NCBI GenBank assembly: GCA_040374085.1
Contig: JBEIVB010000014.1
Span: forward strand, 1-37,206
From: JBEIVB01 sp040374085
GTDB lineage: Bacteria > Bacteroidota > Bacteroidia > UBA4408
Direction: 5' to 3'
DNA length: 37,206 bases
The position numbers and the translations under genes were made by a program. Each line of letters opens with the position of its first letter. Within the stretch, counting starts at the first letter, position 1. Positions 17,029 through 25,261 of the stretch are shown here, in pieces. The notes under the pieces are model-generated. The model made no database searches. It saw only the letters and a program-made list of their open reading frames with translations, and was not told the origin of the DNA.

Positions 17029-18497
17029 GATTTGCTTCGTTCCCAGGTCGTTCCTTCTTTGGTGTCTTTCAACAGGACGCCCAGCTCATTGAGGTGGTTA
17101 CGGATGGTGTCTGCGGTAGCAAAGTCGCGTTGCTCTTTGGCTGTTTTTCTGAGCTCTAAAATGAGCTTCATCAATCCTTCAGCAAGGGTGTCGTCCGGCG
17201 ATCCGCTTTCCTGTTCTGCTTGCAAACCAAAGAGATGGAAAACGGTTTGGTTCATCCATTCAATGAGCATCAACAGGTTGGCGCTGTTGATGGTGGTCTC
17301 ACCTGAGGCAATCTGGTTGATGAGTTTTACGCCTAAAAACACCTGTGCCAATGCAATGGGCGTGTTCAGGTCGTCTGCCATTGCAGCGTAGCATGCTTCC
17401 ATAAGGGGTTGTACCTCTGCCGCACCATGTTCCTGAGGTTGAAGCCGAGGCAACAAACGAATGGCGTTTATCAATCGCTCAAAACCTTTCTCTGATGCCT
17501 GTAAAGCATCGTTCGAAAAGTCTAAGGTGCTGCGGTAATGGGTTTGCAACATGAAAAAGCGCACGGCCATTGGGCTATACCCCTTATCCAGCAATGGATG
17601 GCTGCCCTCGAAAAGTTCATGCGGCAAAAAAGCATTCCCAAGAGATTTGCCCATGCGCTGTCCGTTTACGGTGAGCATGTTGGTGTGTACCCAGAAACGA
17701 GCCGGGGCCGTGCTGTGGCAGGCTTGACTTTGTGCAATCTCATTGGTGTGATGGGTGGCCGCCAAATCCATGCCGCCACCGTGTATGTCAAAAGTTTCGC
17801 CTAAATACTTCTGGCTCATGGCGGAACATTCGATGTGCCATCCGGGAAATCCCTCACCCCAAGGACTCGGCCAGCGCATGATGTGCTCAGGTTTGGCCTT
17901 AATCCAAAGAGCAAAATCAAGACGGCCCCTTTTCTCATCTTGTCCACTCAATTCCCGGGTATTGGAAAGCATATCTTCCAATTTTCGGTTGGTGAGTGTG
18001 CCATAATCTTGAGTTTGTGCATAGCGCTCCACATCGAAATACACCGTTCCATCTACCTCATAGGCCAAGCCTTTTTCCAAAATACGTTTGGTCATTTCAA
18101 TTTGCTCCAAAATGTGCCCTGTTGCAGTAGGCTCAATACTGGGTGGCAAGGTGTTGAACTGACTCATCACCTTATGAAAGCCGAGCGTGTAACGCTGTAC
18201 AATTTCCATGGGCTCGAGTTGCTCGAGACGCGCCTTTTTGCTGAATTTATCATCGCCCTCATCCCGATCGCCTTCCAAATGCCCGGCATCGGTGATGTTG
18301 CGCACATATCGAACCTTATATCCTAGAAAGAGAAGGTAACGATACAATAAGTCAAAAGAAATGAAGGTGCGGCAGTTTCCGAGGTGCACATCGCTGTATA
18401 CCGTTGGTCCGCATACGTAAAGTCCAACCAGATTGCCATGCAAAGGCAGAAAAATCTCTTTCTCCCGTGTAAGGGTATTGTATAACTTGAAAGTCAT
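17025..18497 (-). CDS. cysS: Cysteinyl-tRNA synthetase
   Basis: A 490-residue class I aminoacyl-tRNA synthetase that charges tRNA-Cys. The HIGH-type motif is HLGN in YVCGPTVYSDVHLGNCRTF (about 26-44), preceded by the zinc-binding cysteine of VCGPT. The CSAMSQK and HHTNE segments supply further zinc ligands and substrate contacts. The KMSKS-type loop is GQRMGKSLGN. The C-terminal domain is the normal helical anticodon region. It starts five bases after the YwqK-like gene stop and its end overlaps the M28 gene by four bases, so it is an internal gene of the operon. Confidence 0.97.
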   Translation of the reverse strand: MTFKLYNTLTREKEIFLPLHGNLVGLYVCGPTVYSDVHLGNCRTFISFDLLYRYLLFLGYKVRYVRNITDAGHLEGDRDEGDDKFSKKARLEQLEPMEIVQRYTLGFHKVMSQFNTLPPSIEPTATGHILEQIEMTKRILEKGLAYEVDGTVYFDVERYAQTQDYGTLTNRKLEDMLSNTRELSGQDEKRGRLDFALWIKAKPEHIMRWPSPWGEGFPGWHIECSAMSQKYLGETFDIHGGGMDLAATHHTNEIAQSQACHSTAPARFWVHTNMLTVNGQRMGKSLGNAFLPHELFEGSHPLLDKGYSPMAVRFFMLQTHYRSTLDFSNDALQASEKGFERLINAIRLLPRLQPQEHGAAEVQPLMEACYAAMADDLNTPIALAQVFLGVKLINQIASGETTINSANLLMLIEWMNQTVFHLFGLQAEQESGSPDDTLAEGLMKLILELRKTAKEQRDFATADTIRNHLNELGVLLKDTKEGTTWERSKS

Positions 18498-18502
18498 GTA
18501 CG

Positions 18503-19384
18503 CTATTTTTTATCGGAGAAATCTCCTTGAAGGGTTTTTACCACCGCGCCATTTTTATAAATCAAGGTCTTTACAATTACCCCACTTTCATAAACATAGG
18601 CTTTTCCATCTACCAGCGTGCCCCCTCTGAACTCACCCTCTCGTTGAATTTTACCCTCACGAGTGAAGGTTTTATGAAACCCATCGGAAATGATGCCAAG
18701 CTTTTCTGGGGCTTTGGGTTCCGTCTTTTTTTCTTCAGCTACCGGAGGAGGCGGCGGTTCAGTTTCTTCAACAAGGGGCGACGGAGAGAAAGTCTTCGTG
18801 CTGCTTGGATCCAACTGACCATCGTTGTACGTTTTCTCGGCGATGAGTTGCCCTTGGCTATTGAATTCTTTAATCGTTCCCGATTCTTTTGATTCGTGCC
18901 AAATGCCTTCGGTCATGATTTTGCCGTTTTCATGGTAATAGCGTTGCAAACCTTCGCGCTTGCCGGCACTGTTGAATGAAAATTCGTGATAGGGTTTGCC
19001 GTTTTCATGGAAGAATCGATATCCTCCTTCCCAGTGATTGGTGTTCCAATAACCTTCTTCTGATACAATTCCATTTGCGTAAAACATACGCGCCGGTCCA
19101 ATTTTCCGGTCGTGCACGTAGGTGATCTGGAACCGTAATTTCCCGCTGCAGTAGTAACCTGTCCACTGGCCTTCGCGCAGGTTGTTGATGTACCGGCCCT
19201 CTTCCACTTTCCGGTCGGCAGGGCAATCGCTCAAACGACCCTCCATGTTGTCGATGATCCACCATCCCTGACGCAAATTACCGGCATCGGTTTGGTTTAA
19301 GGTGTCTGCAACGGCCTTGGTTTCCTGAGGAATGAGCAAAAAGCCAATCGACCAAATGGAGAAAAGTGGGTATAGAAACCGCAT
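18503..19384 (-). CDS. MORN_2/YwqK-type repeat protein, exported
   Basis: A 293-residue protein with an N-terminal hydrophobic segment (about 1-24), probably a signal peptide. It then has several repeats of about 20-25 residues of the MORN_2/YwqK kind: REGQWTGYYCSGKLRFQ, RKIGPARMFYANGIVSEEG, WEGGYRFFHENGKPYHE, REGLQRYYHENGKIMTEG. A proline/glutamate-rich linker (about 200-230) leads to a last repeat set (FTREGKIQREGEF...). Databases label such proteins 'YwqK family antitoxin', but no toxin gene is adjacent and I read that as a naming artefact. Function is unknown. It is the first gene of the operon with cysS, the M28 protein and mgtE. Confidence 0.8.
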   Translation of the reverse strand: MRFLYPLFSIWSIGFLLIPQETKAVADTLNQTDAGNLRQGWWIIDNMEGRLSDCPADRKVEEGRYINNLREGQWTGYYCSGKLRFQITYVHDRKIGPARMFYANGIVSEEGYWNTNHWEGGYRFFHENGKPYHEFSFNSAGKREGLQRYYHENGKIMTEGIWHESKESGTIKEFNSQGQLIAEKTYNDGQLDPSSTKTFSPSPLVEETEPPPPPVAEEKKTEPKAPEKLGIISDGFHKTFTREGKIQREGEFRGGTLVDGKAYVYESGVIVKTLIYKNGAVVKTLQGDFSDKK

Positions 19385-19391
19385 AGCTATG

Positions 19392-19399
19392 CAAAGTTA
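19392..19399 (-). promoter_or_regulatory. -7 box TAACTTTG, 7 bases before the YwqK/cysS operon
   Basis: Exact TAnnTTTG match on the minus strand with seven bases to the ATG. It would drive the whole YwqK-cysS-M28-mgtE unit. No clear -33 TTG is seen. Confidence 0.62.
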
Positions 19400-19444
19400 G
19401 CCGAAAAGGCGGTAAAATATATCCTTTTCAGGGTTTAGAACGCT

Positions 19445-20200
19445 TTACTTTGCCTTGTTCGCTGCTAAAATGTATTGCTCCAACGCCATGGTCATGGAGG
19501 GCGCAGTAGGAGTGGGGGCCATAATGTTGAGGTTCAGCCCGGCTTCCTCTACTGCTTTGGCGGTAGTGGCTCCAAATGCGGCAATACGCGTTTCGTTTTG
19601 CTTGAACTTAGGGAAGTTTTGGAAGAGACTTTTAATGGTAGCCGGAGAGAAGAAAACAAGGCAATCGTACTTCACTTCGGCCAAATCGCTCAAGTCGGAG
19701 CAAACGGTTTTGTATATGACGGCTTTCGTGTAGTTGATTTTGAATTTGTCGAGGATCTCGGCGGCCTCTTCTTTGGCAATGTCGGAGCACGGCAGAAGAA
19801 ACTTCTCCTCTTTGTGTTTTTTGATGATTTCCATCAAATCGCTGAATGTTTGCTTGCCGTGGAAAATCTTACGCTTTCGGAATTGGATGAATTTTTGAAG
19901 GTAATACGCGGTGCTTTCCGAAATGCAGAAATACTTCATGGTTTCGGGCACCGTAATGCGCATTTCCTGACAGATGCGGAAGAAATTATCGGCCGCATTT
20001 CGACTGGTGAAAATCACGGCAGTGAAGTCCAGGATGTTCACCCGGTCTCTACGAAAATCGGTAGCGCTGATGCCCTCTACGTGGATGAAGGGACGAAAAT
20101 CAATCACGACCTTCAGCTTCTTGGCCAAGTCGAAATATGGTGATTTGTCCCCCTCCGGTTTGGGCTGGGTAACCAAAATGGTTTTTATTTTAGATGCCAC
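19445..20200 (-). CDS. hemD: Uroporphyrinogen-III synthase
   Basis: A 251-residue cytoplasmic enzyme that closes hydroxymethylbilane into uroporphyrinogen III in tetrapyrrole (haem) synthesis. The sequence is characteristic of Bacteroidota HemD: ILVTQPKPEGDKSPYFDLA at the N terminus, AVIFTSRNAADNFF, LVFFSPATIKSLF and IAAFGATTAKAVEEAG. The two-domain layout and length are normal. The start is GTG; an in-frame TGA a few codons upstream rules out a longer form. It is 49 bases after the DUF4271 gene and probably co-transcribed. A long open frame on the opposite strand is a shadow. Confidence 0.93.
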   Translation of the reverse strand: MASKIKTILVTQPKPEGDKSPYFDLAKKLKVVIDFRPFIHVEGISATDFRRDRVNILDFTAVIFTSRNAADNFFRICQEMRITVPETMKYFCISESTAYYLQKFIQFRKRKIFHGKQTFSDLMEIIKKHKEEKFLLPCSDIAKEEAAEILDKFKINYTKAVIYKTVCSDLSDLAEVKYDCLVFFSPATIKSLFQNFPKFKQNETRIAAFGATTAKAVEEAGLNLNIMAPTPTAPSMTMALEQYILAANKAK

Positions 20201-20249
20201 GCGCGCAGTTCGTCAGTGCTCGGTTTTACCTCCTGAATGTCCACCTTAA

Positions 20250-21251
20250 TTAGCCTTTCAGCACCACTTTAAAGGCCCATAAAAGGGGTAAAATTTCGAG
20301 GGTGCAAAAATAGAAAAATAAATACACGCCGGAAATGGCTTTGTTGGACGAAACAACACGCAGTCCACGTGCCAAGCGGTAGCCGAAAATGAGCACGAAA
20401 GCCCCTGCGCCGATCCATACCAATGGCCGAGCTGGAAGCGTTGCTGCATAAGCCAAAAGGGCACAAAGGAGCAAGAGCCATATCCCTAAAAATTGGTTTA
20501 AGAGCAGATAATGAAAGAGGTATTCTCGCACCTCCCGTTCCACTTGAAAGAGGAAGCCCACGAGTTGGTTTAGGATAATCTTCAGTCCAAAGAACGATAG
20601 AAGGCCAACTAAGATGGTTCCAAACTGAAGAAAGCTGTTGAGATGGGTAGGAACCAGATTGAAATGCCGATTGATGAGGTAGGCAAATAGGCTTGCAGAA
20701 AGCAGGAATGTGCCGCTAAGCAAGATGCTGAGGCGCTGGTTTAAGCTGTTCTCTTCTCGGGCAATCTGTCCTGCAAAGCGCTGGATGAAAAAGGCTTTGG
20801 TAAAAAGATCGAATCGTTTCCGGAAGTATTGGTTTACGATGGCCATCAGCGTAATGGCCAACAAGAGAACTACCAGGGGAAGAGGTTCGGAGTTGCGTGC
20901 CAAAGGTCTTGGCTGGAGGGTTTCTGCCCGTAATAGGTGTCCCTTAAAAATTCCCGGAATGCTCTGCGGTTTGAATTTGGAAGGAACGGCAATGGCCTGT
21001 TTGGTTCCGATGGGTCGGGTTAGCCATTGTGCCTGCATCTCCTCCTGAAACCCATGGAACGTATCAACCTGCAGAGCTGTTGGAAATTCCTTGGGTTGGT
21101 AGGCACCTGTTCGAAGTGGGAAGGGCATTTCGAAGCCTACGGTATCGGCGTCGAAAGCGGCTTCTGACGCAGGCAAATTCAATGGCAAAGCGGGCTTCAC
21201 TATGGAATCCGAACGCAGGGTGCTTTCCAACGGGGGCTCCTGAATCAACAT
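20250..21251 (-). CDS. DUF4271 membrane protein
   Basis: A 333-residue protein with a variable, proline-rich N-terminal half (about 1-115) that has no signal peptide I can see. It is followed by six hydrophobic helices (for example LPLVVLLLAITLMAIV and FLQFGTILVGLLSFFGL). The C-terminal YLFFYFCTLEILPLLWAF is the hallmark of DUF4271. Function is unknown. The family is commonly found beside hemD in Bacteroidota, as here. I start it at the ATG at 21251 rather than one 39 bases upstream, because a TACCTTCG box lies five bases before this ATG. It is divergent from the holin-like gene, 62 bases apart. Confidence 0.88.
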   Translation of the reverse strand: MLIQEPPLESTLRSDSIVKPALPLNLPASEAAFDADTVGFEMPFPLRTGAYQPKEFPTALQVDTFHGFQEEMQAQWLTRPIGTKQAIAVPSKFKPQSIPGIFKGHLLRAETLQPRPLARNSEPLPLVVLLLAITLMAIVNQYFRKRFDLFTKAFFIQRFAGQIAREENSLNQRLSILLSGTFLLSASLFAYLINRHFNLVPTHLNSFLQFGTILVGLLSFFGLKIILNQLVGFLFQVEREVREYLFHYLLLNQFLGIWLLLLCALLAYAATLPARPLVWIGAGAFVLIFGYRLARGLRVVSSNKAISGVYLFFYFCTLEILPLLWAFKVVLKG

Positions 21252-21256
21252 GGCTG

Positions 21257-21264
21257 CGAAGGTA
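21257..21264 (-). promoter_or_regulatory. -7 box TACCTTCG, 5 bases before DUF4271
   Basis: One mismatch to TAnnTTTG (TTCG form, also seen before HU). Five bases separate it from the ATG at 21251. It lies inside the coding region of the longer start choice, which it argues against. Confidence 0.52.
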
Positions 21265-21301
21265 AGGAATGGAGACACCTCCTGAGGCACATCATTTGTG
21301 T

Positions 21302-21309
21302 TAACTTTG
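21302..21309 (+). promoter_or_regulatory. -7 box TAACTTTG, 4 bases before the holin-like gene
   Basis: Exact TAnnTTTG match, four bases before the ATG at 21314. With the divergent DUF4271 box it packs two promoters into about 50 bases. Confidence 0.62.
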
Positions 21310-21313
21310 AGCC

Positions 21314-21679
21314 ATGCAGTTCTTGTTCAAATTGGCCGCTAAATCCTTAGCCGTGTTGTTCGTGGCATGGCTTCTCGGCTCACACGTTCACCTCGATTCT
21401 GTTTGGACCGCCTGTTGGGTGGCCGCCAGTTTGGTATTTCTCGACACTCTGGTGAAGCCGGTGATGCTCTTGCTCACCATCCCGGTGACCTTCCTCACAC
21501 TTGGGCTTTTTCTGTTTGTCATCAATGCCTTTATGGTGGTGATTGCCGATTATTTCGTGGATGGGTTTCAGGTGAAGGGGTTTGGTTATGCGCTGATTTT
21601 TTCTGTGTTGTATTCCTTCTTCTCATCTGCCCTGGAGCAGGTTGCCCGCCTTCTAAACCGTTCCGAAGATGCCGACTGA
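21314..21679 (+). CDS. Four-helix membrane protein, 'phage holin family' (PF04020-like)
   Basis: A 121-residue membrane protein with four hydrophobic helices: near residues 5-22, 32-50, 53-78 and 90-110. The middle segment LVKPVMLLLTIPVTFLTLGLFLFVINAFMV is characteristic of the chromosomal four-helix family PF04020, named after mycobacterial phage holins. The family is widespread in bacterial chromosomes and its role is unclear. No phage genes are near, so lysis activity is not implied. The gene overlaps the next one (CvfB-like) by 11 bases. Confidence 0.85.
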   Translation: MQFLFKLAAKSLAVLFVAWLLGSHVHLDSVWTACWVAASLVFLDTLVKPVMLLLTIPVTFLTLGLFLFVINAFMVVIADYFVDGFQVKGFGYALIFSVLYSFFSSALEQVARLLNRSEDAD

Positions 21680-22511
21680 AGGCCTGGATTTGGGCCAATA
21701 CCAAACGCTGGAGGTGGATGTTCTAACCGAGTTTGGAGCGTTTCTTGGCAAAGGAAACAAGAGGGTTTTGTTGCCCAATCGTTACGTTCCCGAAGGTTTG
21801 CTGCCCGGCATGGAGATTGAAGTTTTCGTTTACATCGATGCCTCAGGCAAACCTCTTGCCACCACGCTTAAACCCCTTGCTCTTGCCGGTGAAACGGCTC
21901 TGCTGACGGTAAAATCGGAAGTGCCATTCGGATGGTTTGTGGACCTGGGTCTGGATAAGGATGTTTTGGTTCCGCGTAAAGAAATCACCCACCCCGTGGC
22001 GGTTGGAGAAAAGGCCTTATTTCACATCTATGTGGATCACTTAAGCAAGCGCCTGGTTGCCAGCCAGCGTATAGAACGATTCACCCGAAGAGATCGGCTC
22101 GACCTAGAGCCTGGTCAACCTGTTTCGTTGGTGGTGCGGGAGGAAACACCCATAGGATTTACCTGCTTGGTGGATGGCAGATGGCTGGGCATGCTGTATA
22201 AGAATGAGCTTTTTACACCTGTGGTTGTAGGCGATATGCTCAATGCCTTTGTGCATCGGGTGCGCGACGATGGGAAAGTAGATCTTCGCGCGCAGCGCAG
22301 CGCGGGTGAGGAAACCGATCCTGCCGCCGAAACTCTGCTCGAAAAGTTGGCAGACGCCAAGGGTTTTTTGGCGATTTCAGACCAAACGGAACCGGAAGAA
22401 ATTTACCGCATCCTGGGTATAAGTAAAAAGTTGTTTAAAAAGGCAGTGGGGCGCCTCTATAAACAGCGAAAGATTCTGCTTGAAAAGGGAGGAATTCGAC
22501 TCATCTCTTGA
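21669..22511 (+). CDS. CvfB-like S1 RNA-binding protein
   Basis: A 280-residue cytoplasmic protein made of consecutive S1-type OB folds and a C-terminal winged helix. The second S1 unit is PFGWFVDLGLDKDVLVPRKEI (about 85-107). The third starts near GFTCLVDGRWLGMLYKNEL (about 160-180). The winged-helix end is YRILGISKKLFKKAVGRLYKQRKILLEKGGIRL. This architecture and length match the CvfB/YitL family, RNA-binding regulators that affect virulence-factor expression in Staphylococcus; the role in Bacteroidota is unknown. It overlaps the membrane-protein gene by 11 bases, so the two are probably translationally coupled. Confidence 0.88.
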   Translation: MPTEGLDLGQYQTLEVDVLTEFGAFLGKGNKRVLLPNRYVPEGLLPGMEIEVFVYIDASGKPLATTLKPLALAGETALLTVKSEVPFGWFVDLGLDKDVLVPRKEITHPVAVGEKALFHIYVDHLSKRLVASQRIERFTRRDRLDLEPGQPVSLVVREETPIGFTCLVDGRWLGMLYKNELFTPVVVGDMLNAFVHRVRDDGKVDLRAQRSAGEETDPAAETLLEKLADAKGFLAISDQTEPEEIYRILGISKKLFKKAVGRLYKQRKILLEKGGIRLIS

Positions 22512-22542
22512 ACTTTTTCATACCGGTGCTGTTTGGGGTTTT

Positions 22543-23439
22543 ATGCCAACTGCACTGATTACCGGTGGAACCGGATTACTGGGTAAATCCTTGATTTTAC
22601 GTCTGAAGCAAAAGGGCTGGAAGGTCCGTCTCGTGAGCCGCAGCCAAGGCAGCGATGGTAACACGGTAAAATGGAATTTGGGCGATGCTTTTTTTCCGGT
22701 AGAGGCTCTGAAGGGCGTTACCCATCTCATACACCTGGCCGGTGCAGGAATTGCCGATGAGCCCTGGACAGCCGAACGGAAGCATGTGATTGAGCAAAGT
22801 CGAACGAGCATAATGGATTCCATTCTGGATGCTGCCAAGGCTTCAGGACACCGATTTGAGCGCGTTGTTTCCGCATCGGGAGTGGGATATTACGGGCAAG
22901 ACACCCGCTCCCTTGTTTTGGATGAAGACAGTGCACCCGGAAAGGACTTCTTGGGCTCGTGTTGCGTGGCTTGGGAGCGCTCTGTTCATCAGTTAAAAGT
23001 GGTATCGGAAAGCACCCATGCAGTTCGATTTGGCGTGATTTTGTCGCGTGAGGGGGGAGCCTACCCCCGCCTTCGTAAGCCGGTTTCTCTAGGTGTAGGG
23101 GCGGTGCTTGGTTCGGGCAAACAGGCCTTCCCTTGGATTCACCACACCGATGCGGTAAGGCTGTTGGAGTGGGCACTATCTGCATCGGGTCTGCCGCCTG
23201 CCATAAACGGCGTGGCCCCGGAACAAGTGACCCACCAGCAGTTTGTGCAACAAATGGCTAAACGGTTGAGGCGGCCTCTGTGGCTTCCTGCAGTTCCTGC
23301 CTGGGCATTAAAGTTGGCCTTAGGCGAGCGCGTGGTTCTGCTAACAGAGGGCACTCCTGTGGCATCAAAATACCTCCACAGCCTTGGCTTCTCATTTGAT
23401 TATCCAAATGTTGTAAAAGCCTTGCAGGATCTGGGCTAA
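22543..23439 (+). CDS. TIGR01777-family NAD(P)-dependent epimerase (YfcH-like)
   Basis: A 298-residue extended-SDR protein. The nucleotide-binding motif is LITGGTGLLGKSL at the N terminus. THLIHLAGAGIADEPWT and the SGVGYYGQDT segment, with the catalytic tyrosine region, are typical of TIGR01777. The C-terminal part (KLALGERVVLLTEGTPVASKYL) is the DUF1731 end. The reaction is unknown in bacteria. I chose the ATG at 22543, just before the Rossmann motif, over an in-frame TTG inside the CvfB gene. It follows CvfB by 31 bases. Its stop shares the four bases CTAA with the convergent paaY stop. Confidence 0.92.
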   Translation: MPTALITGGTGLLGKSLILRLKQKGWKVRLVSRSQGSDGNTVKWNLGDAFFPVEALKGVTHLIHLAGAGIADEPWTAERKHVIEQSRTSIMDSILDAAKASGHRFERVVSASGVGYYGQDTRSLVLDEDSAPGKDFLGSCCVAWERSVHQLKVVSESTHAVRFGVILSREGGAYPRLRKPVSLGVGAVLGSGKQAFPWIHHTDAVRLLEWALSASGLPPAINGVAPEQVTHQQFVQQMAKRLRRPLWLPAVPAWALKLALGERVVLLTEGTPVASKYLHSLGFSFDYPNVVKALQDLG

Positions 23440-24038
23440 CTTTTTTTGTTTTGCGTTTCTTTCCACGTGGCATACTGCTGCTGCTGCGTGGGGCGGTTTT
23501 TCGGAAGTTCGGTGAGGGGTTCACAGGCCTCCCAAAATCCATGCATCTCGCTTGGAAGTTCCTGGTACAGCTGGGTTCCAGCCGTTTTCCATTCCAACAT
23601 CTCATCGGAGACCTGCTTGATTATTTTTGCCGGGTTGCCAACCAATACGCTTCTTGGAGGAACTTCCATGCCGGCCGGAACAAAAGCCAGAGCGCCCACA
23701 ATGCAGCCGGCTCCGATGATTGCGTCGTCCATCACCACTGCATTCATACCGATGAGGCAGTTTTCGCCGAGGGTAGCTCCGTGAATAACCGCGCCATGGC
23801 CAACATGAGCTCCGGCCTTGAGCCACACCTTTGTACCCGGAAACATGTGAAGCGTACAGTTTTCCTGCACGTTGCAGCCTTCTTCAATTTCAATTTCTCC
23901 CCAGTCGCCGCGCAACGCCGCACCCGGTCCAATGTATACTTTTGGACCTATAATAACGTTTCCGGTTACGCAGGCTTGTGGATGCACAAAGGCACTGGGG
24001 TGTACAACCGGGGTATATCCTTGAAAACGATAAATCAT
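23436..24038 (-). CDS. paaY: PaaY-like gamma-carbonic-anhydrase-fold protein
   Basis: A 200-residue left-handed beta-helix protein with hexapeptide repeats. The gamma-class zinc ligands are H64 (CTLHMF), H81 (VGHGAV) and H86 (VIHGAT), and R43-D45 (LRGDWG) is the usual salt-bridge pair. The C-terminal tail (MLEWKTAGTQLYQEL... then ACEPLTEL) resembles PaaY, a thioesterase of phenylacetate catabolism that hydrolyses off-pathway CoA esters. Generic gamma-carbonic anhydrases are shorter, near 170 residues. I start at the ATG at 24038, five bases after the thiolase stop. Neighbours paaJ and paaI support the call. A short glutamine run lies near the C terminus. Confidence 0.82.
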   Translation of the reverse strand: MIYRFQGYTPVVHPSAFVHPQACVTGNVIIGPKVYIGPGAALRGDWGEIEIEEGCNVQENCTLHMFPGTKVWLKAGAHVGHGAVIHGATLGENCLIGMNAVVMDDAIIGAGCIVGALAFVPAGMEVPPRSVLVGNPAKIIKQVSDEMLEWKTAGTQLYQELPSEMHGFWEACEPLTELPKNRPTQQQQYATWKETQNKKS

Positions 24039-24043
24039 GGAAA

Positions 24044-25255
24044 CTAAATCCGTTCGATAACAACTGCGTAACCTTGTCCAACGCCAATGCACATGGTTAC
24101 AAGTGCATAACGTCCTTGTGATGCCTGAAGCCCTCTTGCTGCACTCAGCAGGATACGTGCACCCGACATTCCCAGAGGATGTCCAAGTGCAATAGCTCCG
24201 CCGTTGGGATTCAGCCGAGGATCGTTATCGGCTATGCCCCACTGCCTTGTGCAGGCCAACACCTGGGCAGCAAAGGCCTCGTTGAGTTCGATGTGATCCA
24301 TTTGATCTAAGGTGAGGCGCGCATGGTCCAAGGCCTTCCGCGTAGCTTCTACCGGACCAATGCCCATGTATTTGGGCTCTACTCCTGCATAACCCACACC
24401 CGCGAAACGTGCCATAGGTTTAAGGTTATGGGTTTTGAGCGCCTCTTCGCTCGCTAAAAGAAGAGCAGCGGCTCCATCGTTTAAGCCGGATGCATTGCCT
24501 GCGGTTACCGTTCCGGGATTTCGGAAAGCCGGCTTTAGGCCTTGCAGGGCTTCTAACGTAGTGTTGGGTTTTATAAACTCATCGTGTTCCACCACCAGCT
24601 CATTGCCTTTTCGCTGCGGAATGCGGATGGGAATTATTTCTGCTGCCAGAGTGCCATTTTGTTGCGCCTTGGTAGCCTTCAATTGCGACCAGAGCGCAAA
24701 GGCATCTTGATCTGTACGATTGATTTCAAAACGTTCAGCAAGATTTTCGGCGGTTTCTCCCATGGCATCTACCCCGTAGCGCGCTTTCATTTCGGGGTTT
24801 ATGAAGCGCCAACCAAAGCTGCTGTCGAAGAGCTGGCTGTCGCGGCCGAAGGGCTGGGCGCTTTTCGAGAGCACCCATGGCGAGCGGGTCATCTGCTCTA
24901 CTCCACCGGCCAGCATCACCTCGCTCTCTCCCAGTTGAATGCAACGGGCTGCTGACATGGCAGCGCTGAGTCCGGATGCACAAAGCCTATTTACCGTTTC
25001 GCCGGGAACGGTGTGGGGTATTCCGGCCAGAAGCAAAGCCATACGGGCCACGTTGCGGTTGTCTTCACCGCTTTGGTTGGCGCAGCCCATGATGACATCG
25101 CCAATGGCTGCTGGATCGAGATTTGGGTGACGGGCTAATAGACCGGCCAGCACCCTTGCGGCAAGGTCGTCGGCACGAATCCCGGAAAGGGTTCCACCAA
25201 AAGAGCCAATGGGGCTTCTCAATCCGTCAACAATAAACGCTTGTTTCATAACCAT
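24044..25255 (-). CDS. paaJ: Acetyl-CoA acyltransferase, 3-oxoadipyl-CoA thiolase-like
   Basis: A 403-residue thiolase. The nucleophile is C92 in VNRLCASGLSAAM. NEAFAAQV and the catalytic histidine H359 in ALGHPLGMSGAR follow, and the second cysteine is C389 in CIGVGQG. The segment GCANQSGEDNRNVARMA is typical of the PcaF/PaaJ group, which cleaves 3-oxoadipyl-CoA (and in PaaJ 3-oxo-5,6-dehydrosuberyl-CoA) to acetyl-CoA and a shorter acyl-CoA. The neighbouring paaI and paaY-like genes support the phenylacetate role over a general fatty-acid thiolase. It lies six bases after paaI. A second in-frame ATG two codons in is equally possible as the start. Confidence 0.88.
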   Translation of the reverse strand: MVMKQAFIVDGLRSPIGSFGGTLSGIRADDLAARVLAGLLARHPNLDPAAIGDVIMGCANQSGEDNRNVARMALLLAGIPHTVPGETVNRLCASGLSAAMSAARCIQLGESEVMLAGGVEQMTRSPWVLSKSAQPFGRDSQLFDSSFGWRFINPEMKARYGVDAMGETAENLAERFEINRTDQDAFALWSQLKATKAQQNGTLAAEIIPIRIPQRKGNELVVEHDEFIKPNTTLEALQGLKPAFRNPGTVTAGNASGLNDGAAALLLASEEALKTHNLKPMARFAGVGYAGVEPKYMGIGPVEATRKALDHARLTLDQMDHIELNEAFAAQVLACTRQWGIADNDPRLNPNGGAIALGHPLGMSGARILLSAARGLQASQGRYALVTMCIGVGQGYAVVIERI

Positions 25256-25261
25256 AATGCA

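Noticed and set aside
18503..19384. Toxin-antitoxin system suggested by the 'YwqK antitoxin' family name
   Set aside because: The protein is exported, its neighbours are housekeeping genes and no toxin-like gene is adjacent.
19475..20143. 222-codon open frame opposite hemD
   Set aside because: hemD is clearly recognisable over the whole stretch; the other strand shows no family resemblance and is a coding shadow.
20215..20240. AGGAGG upstream of hemD as a Shine-Dalgarno site
   Set aside because: It lies about 27 bases before the GTG with an in-frame stop between, too far to direct initiation.
21314..21679. Possible prophage because of a 'holin family' gene
   Set aside because: The four-helix family is chromosomal and widespread; no lysin, capsid, integrase or attachment repeats are nearby.
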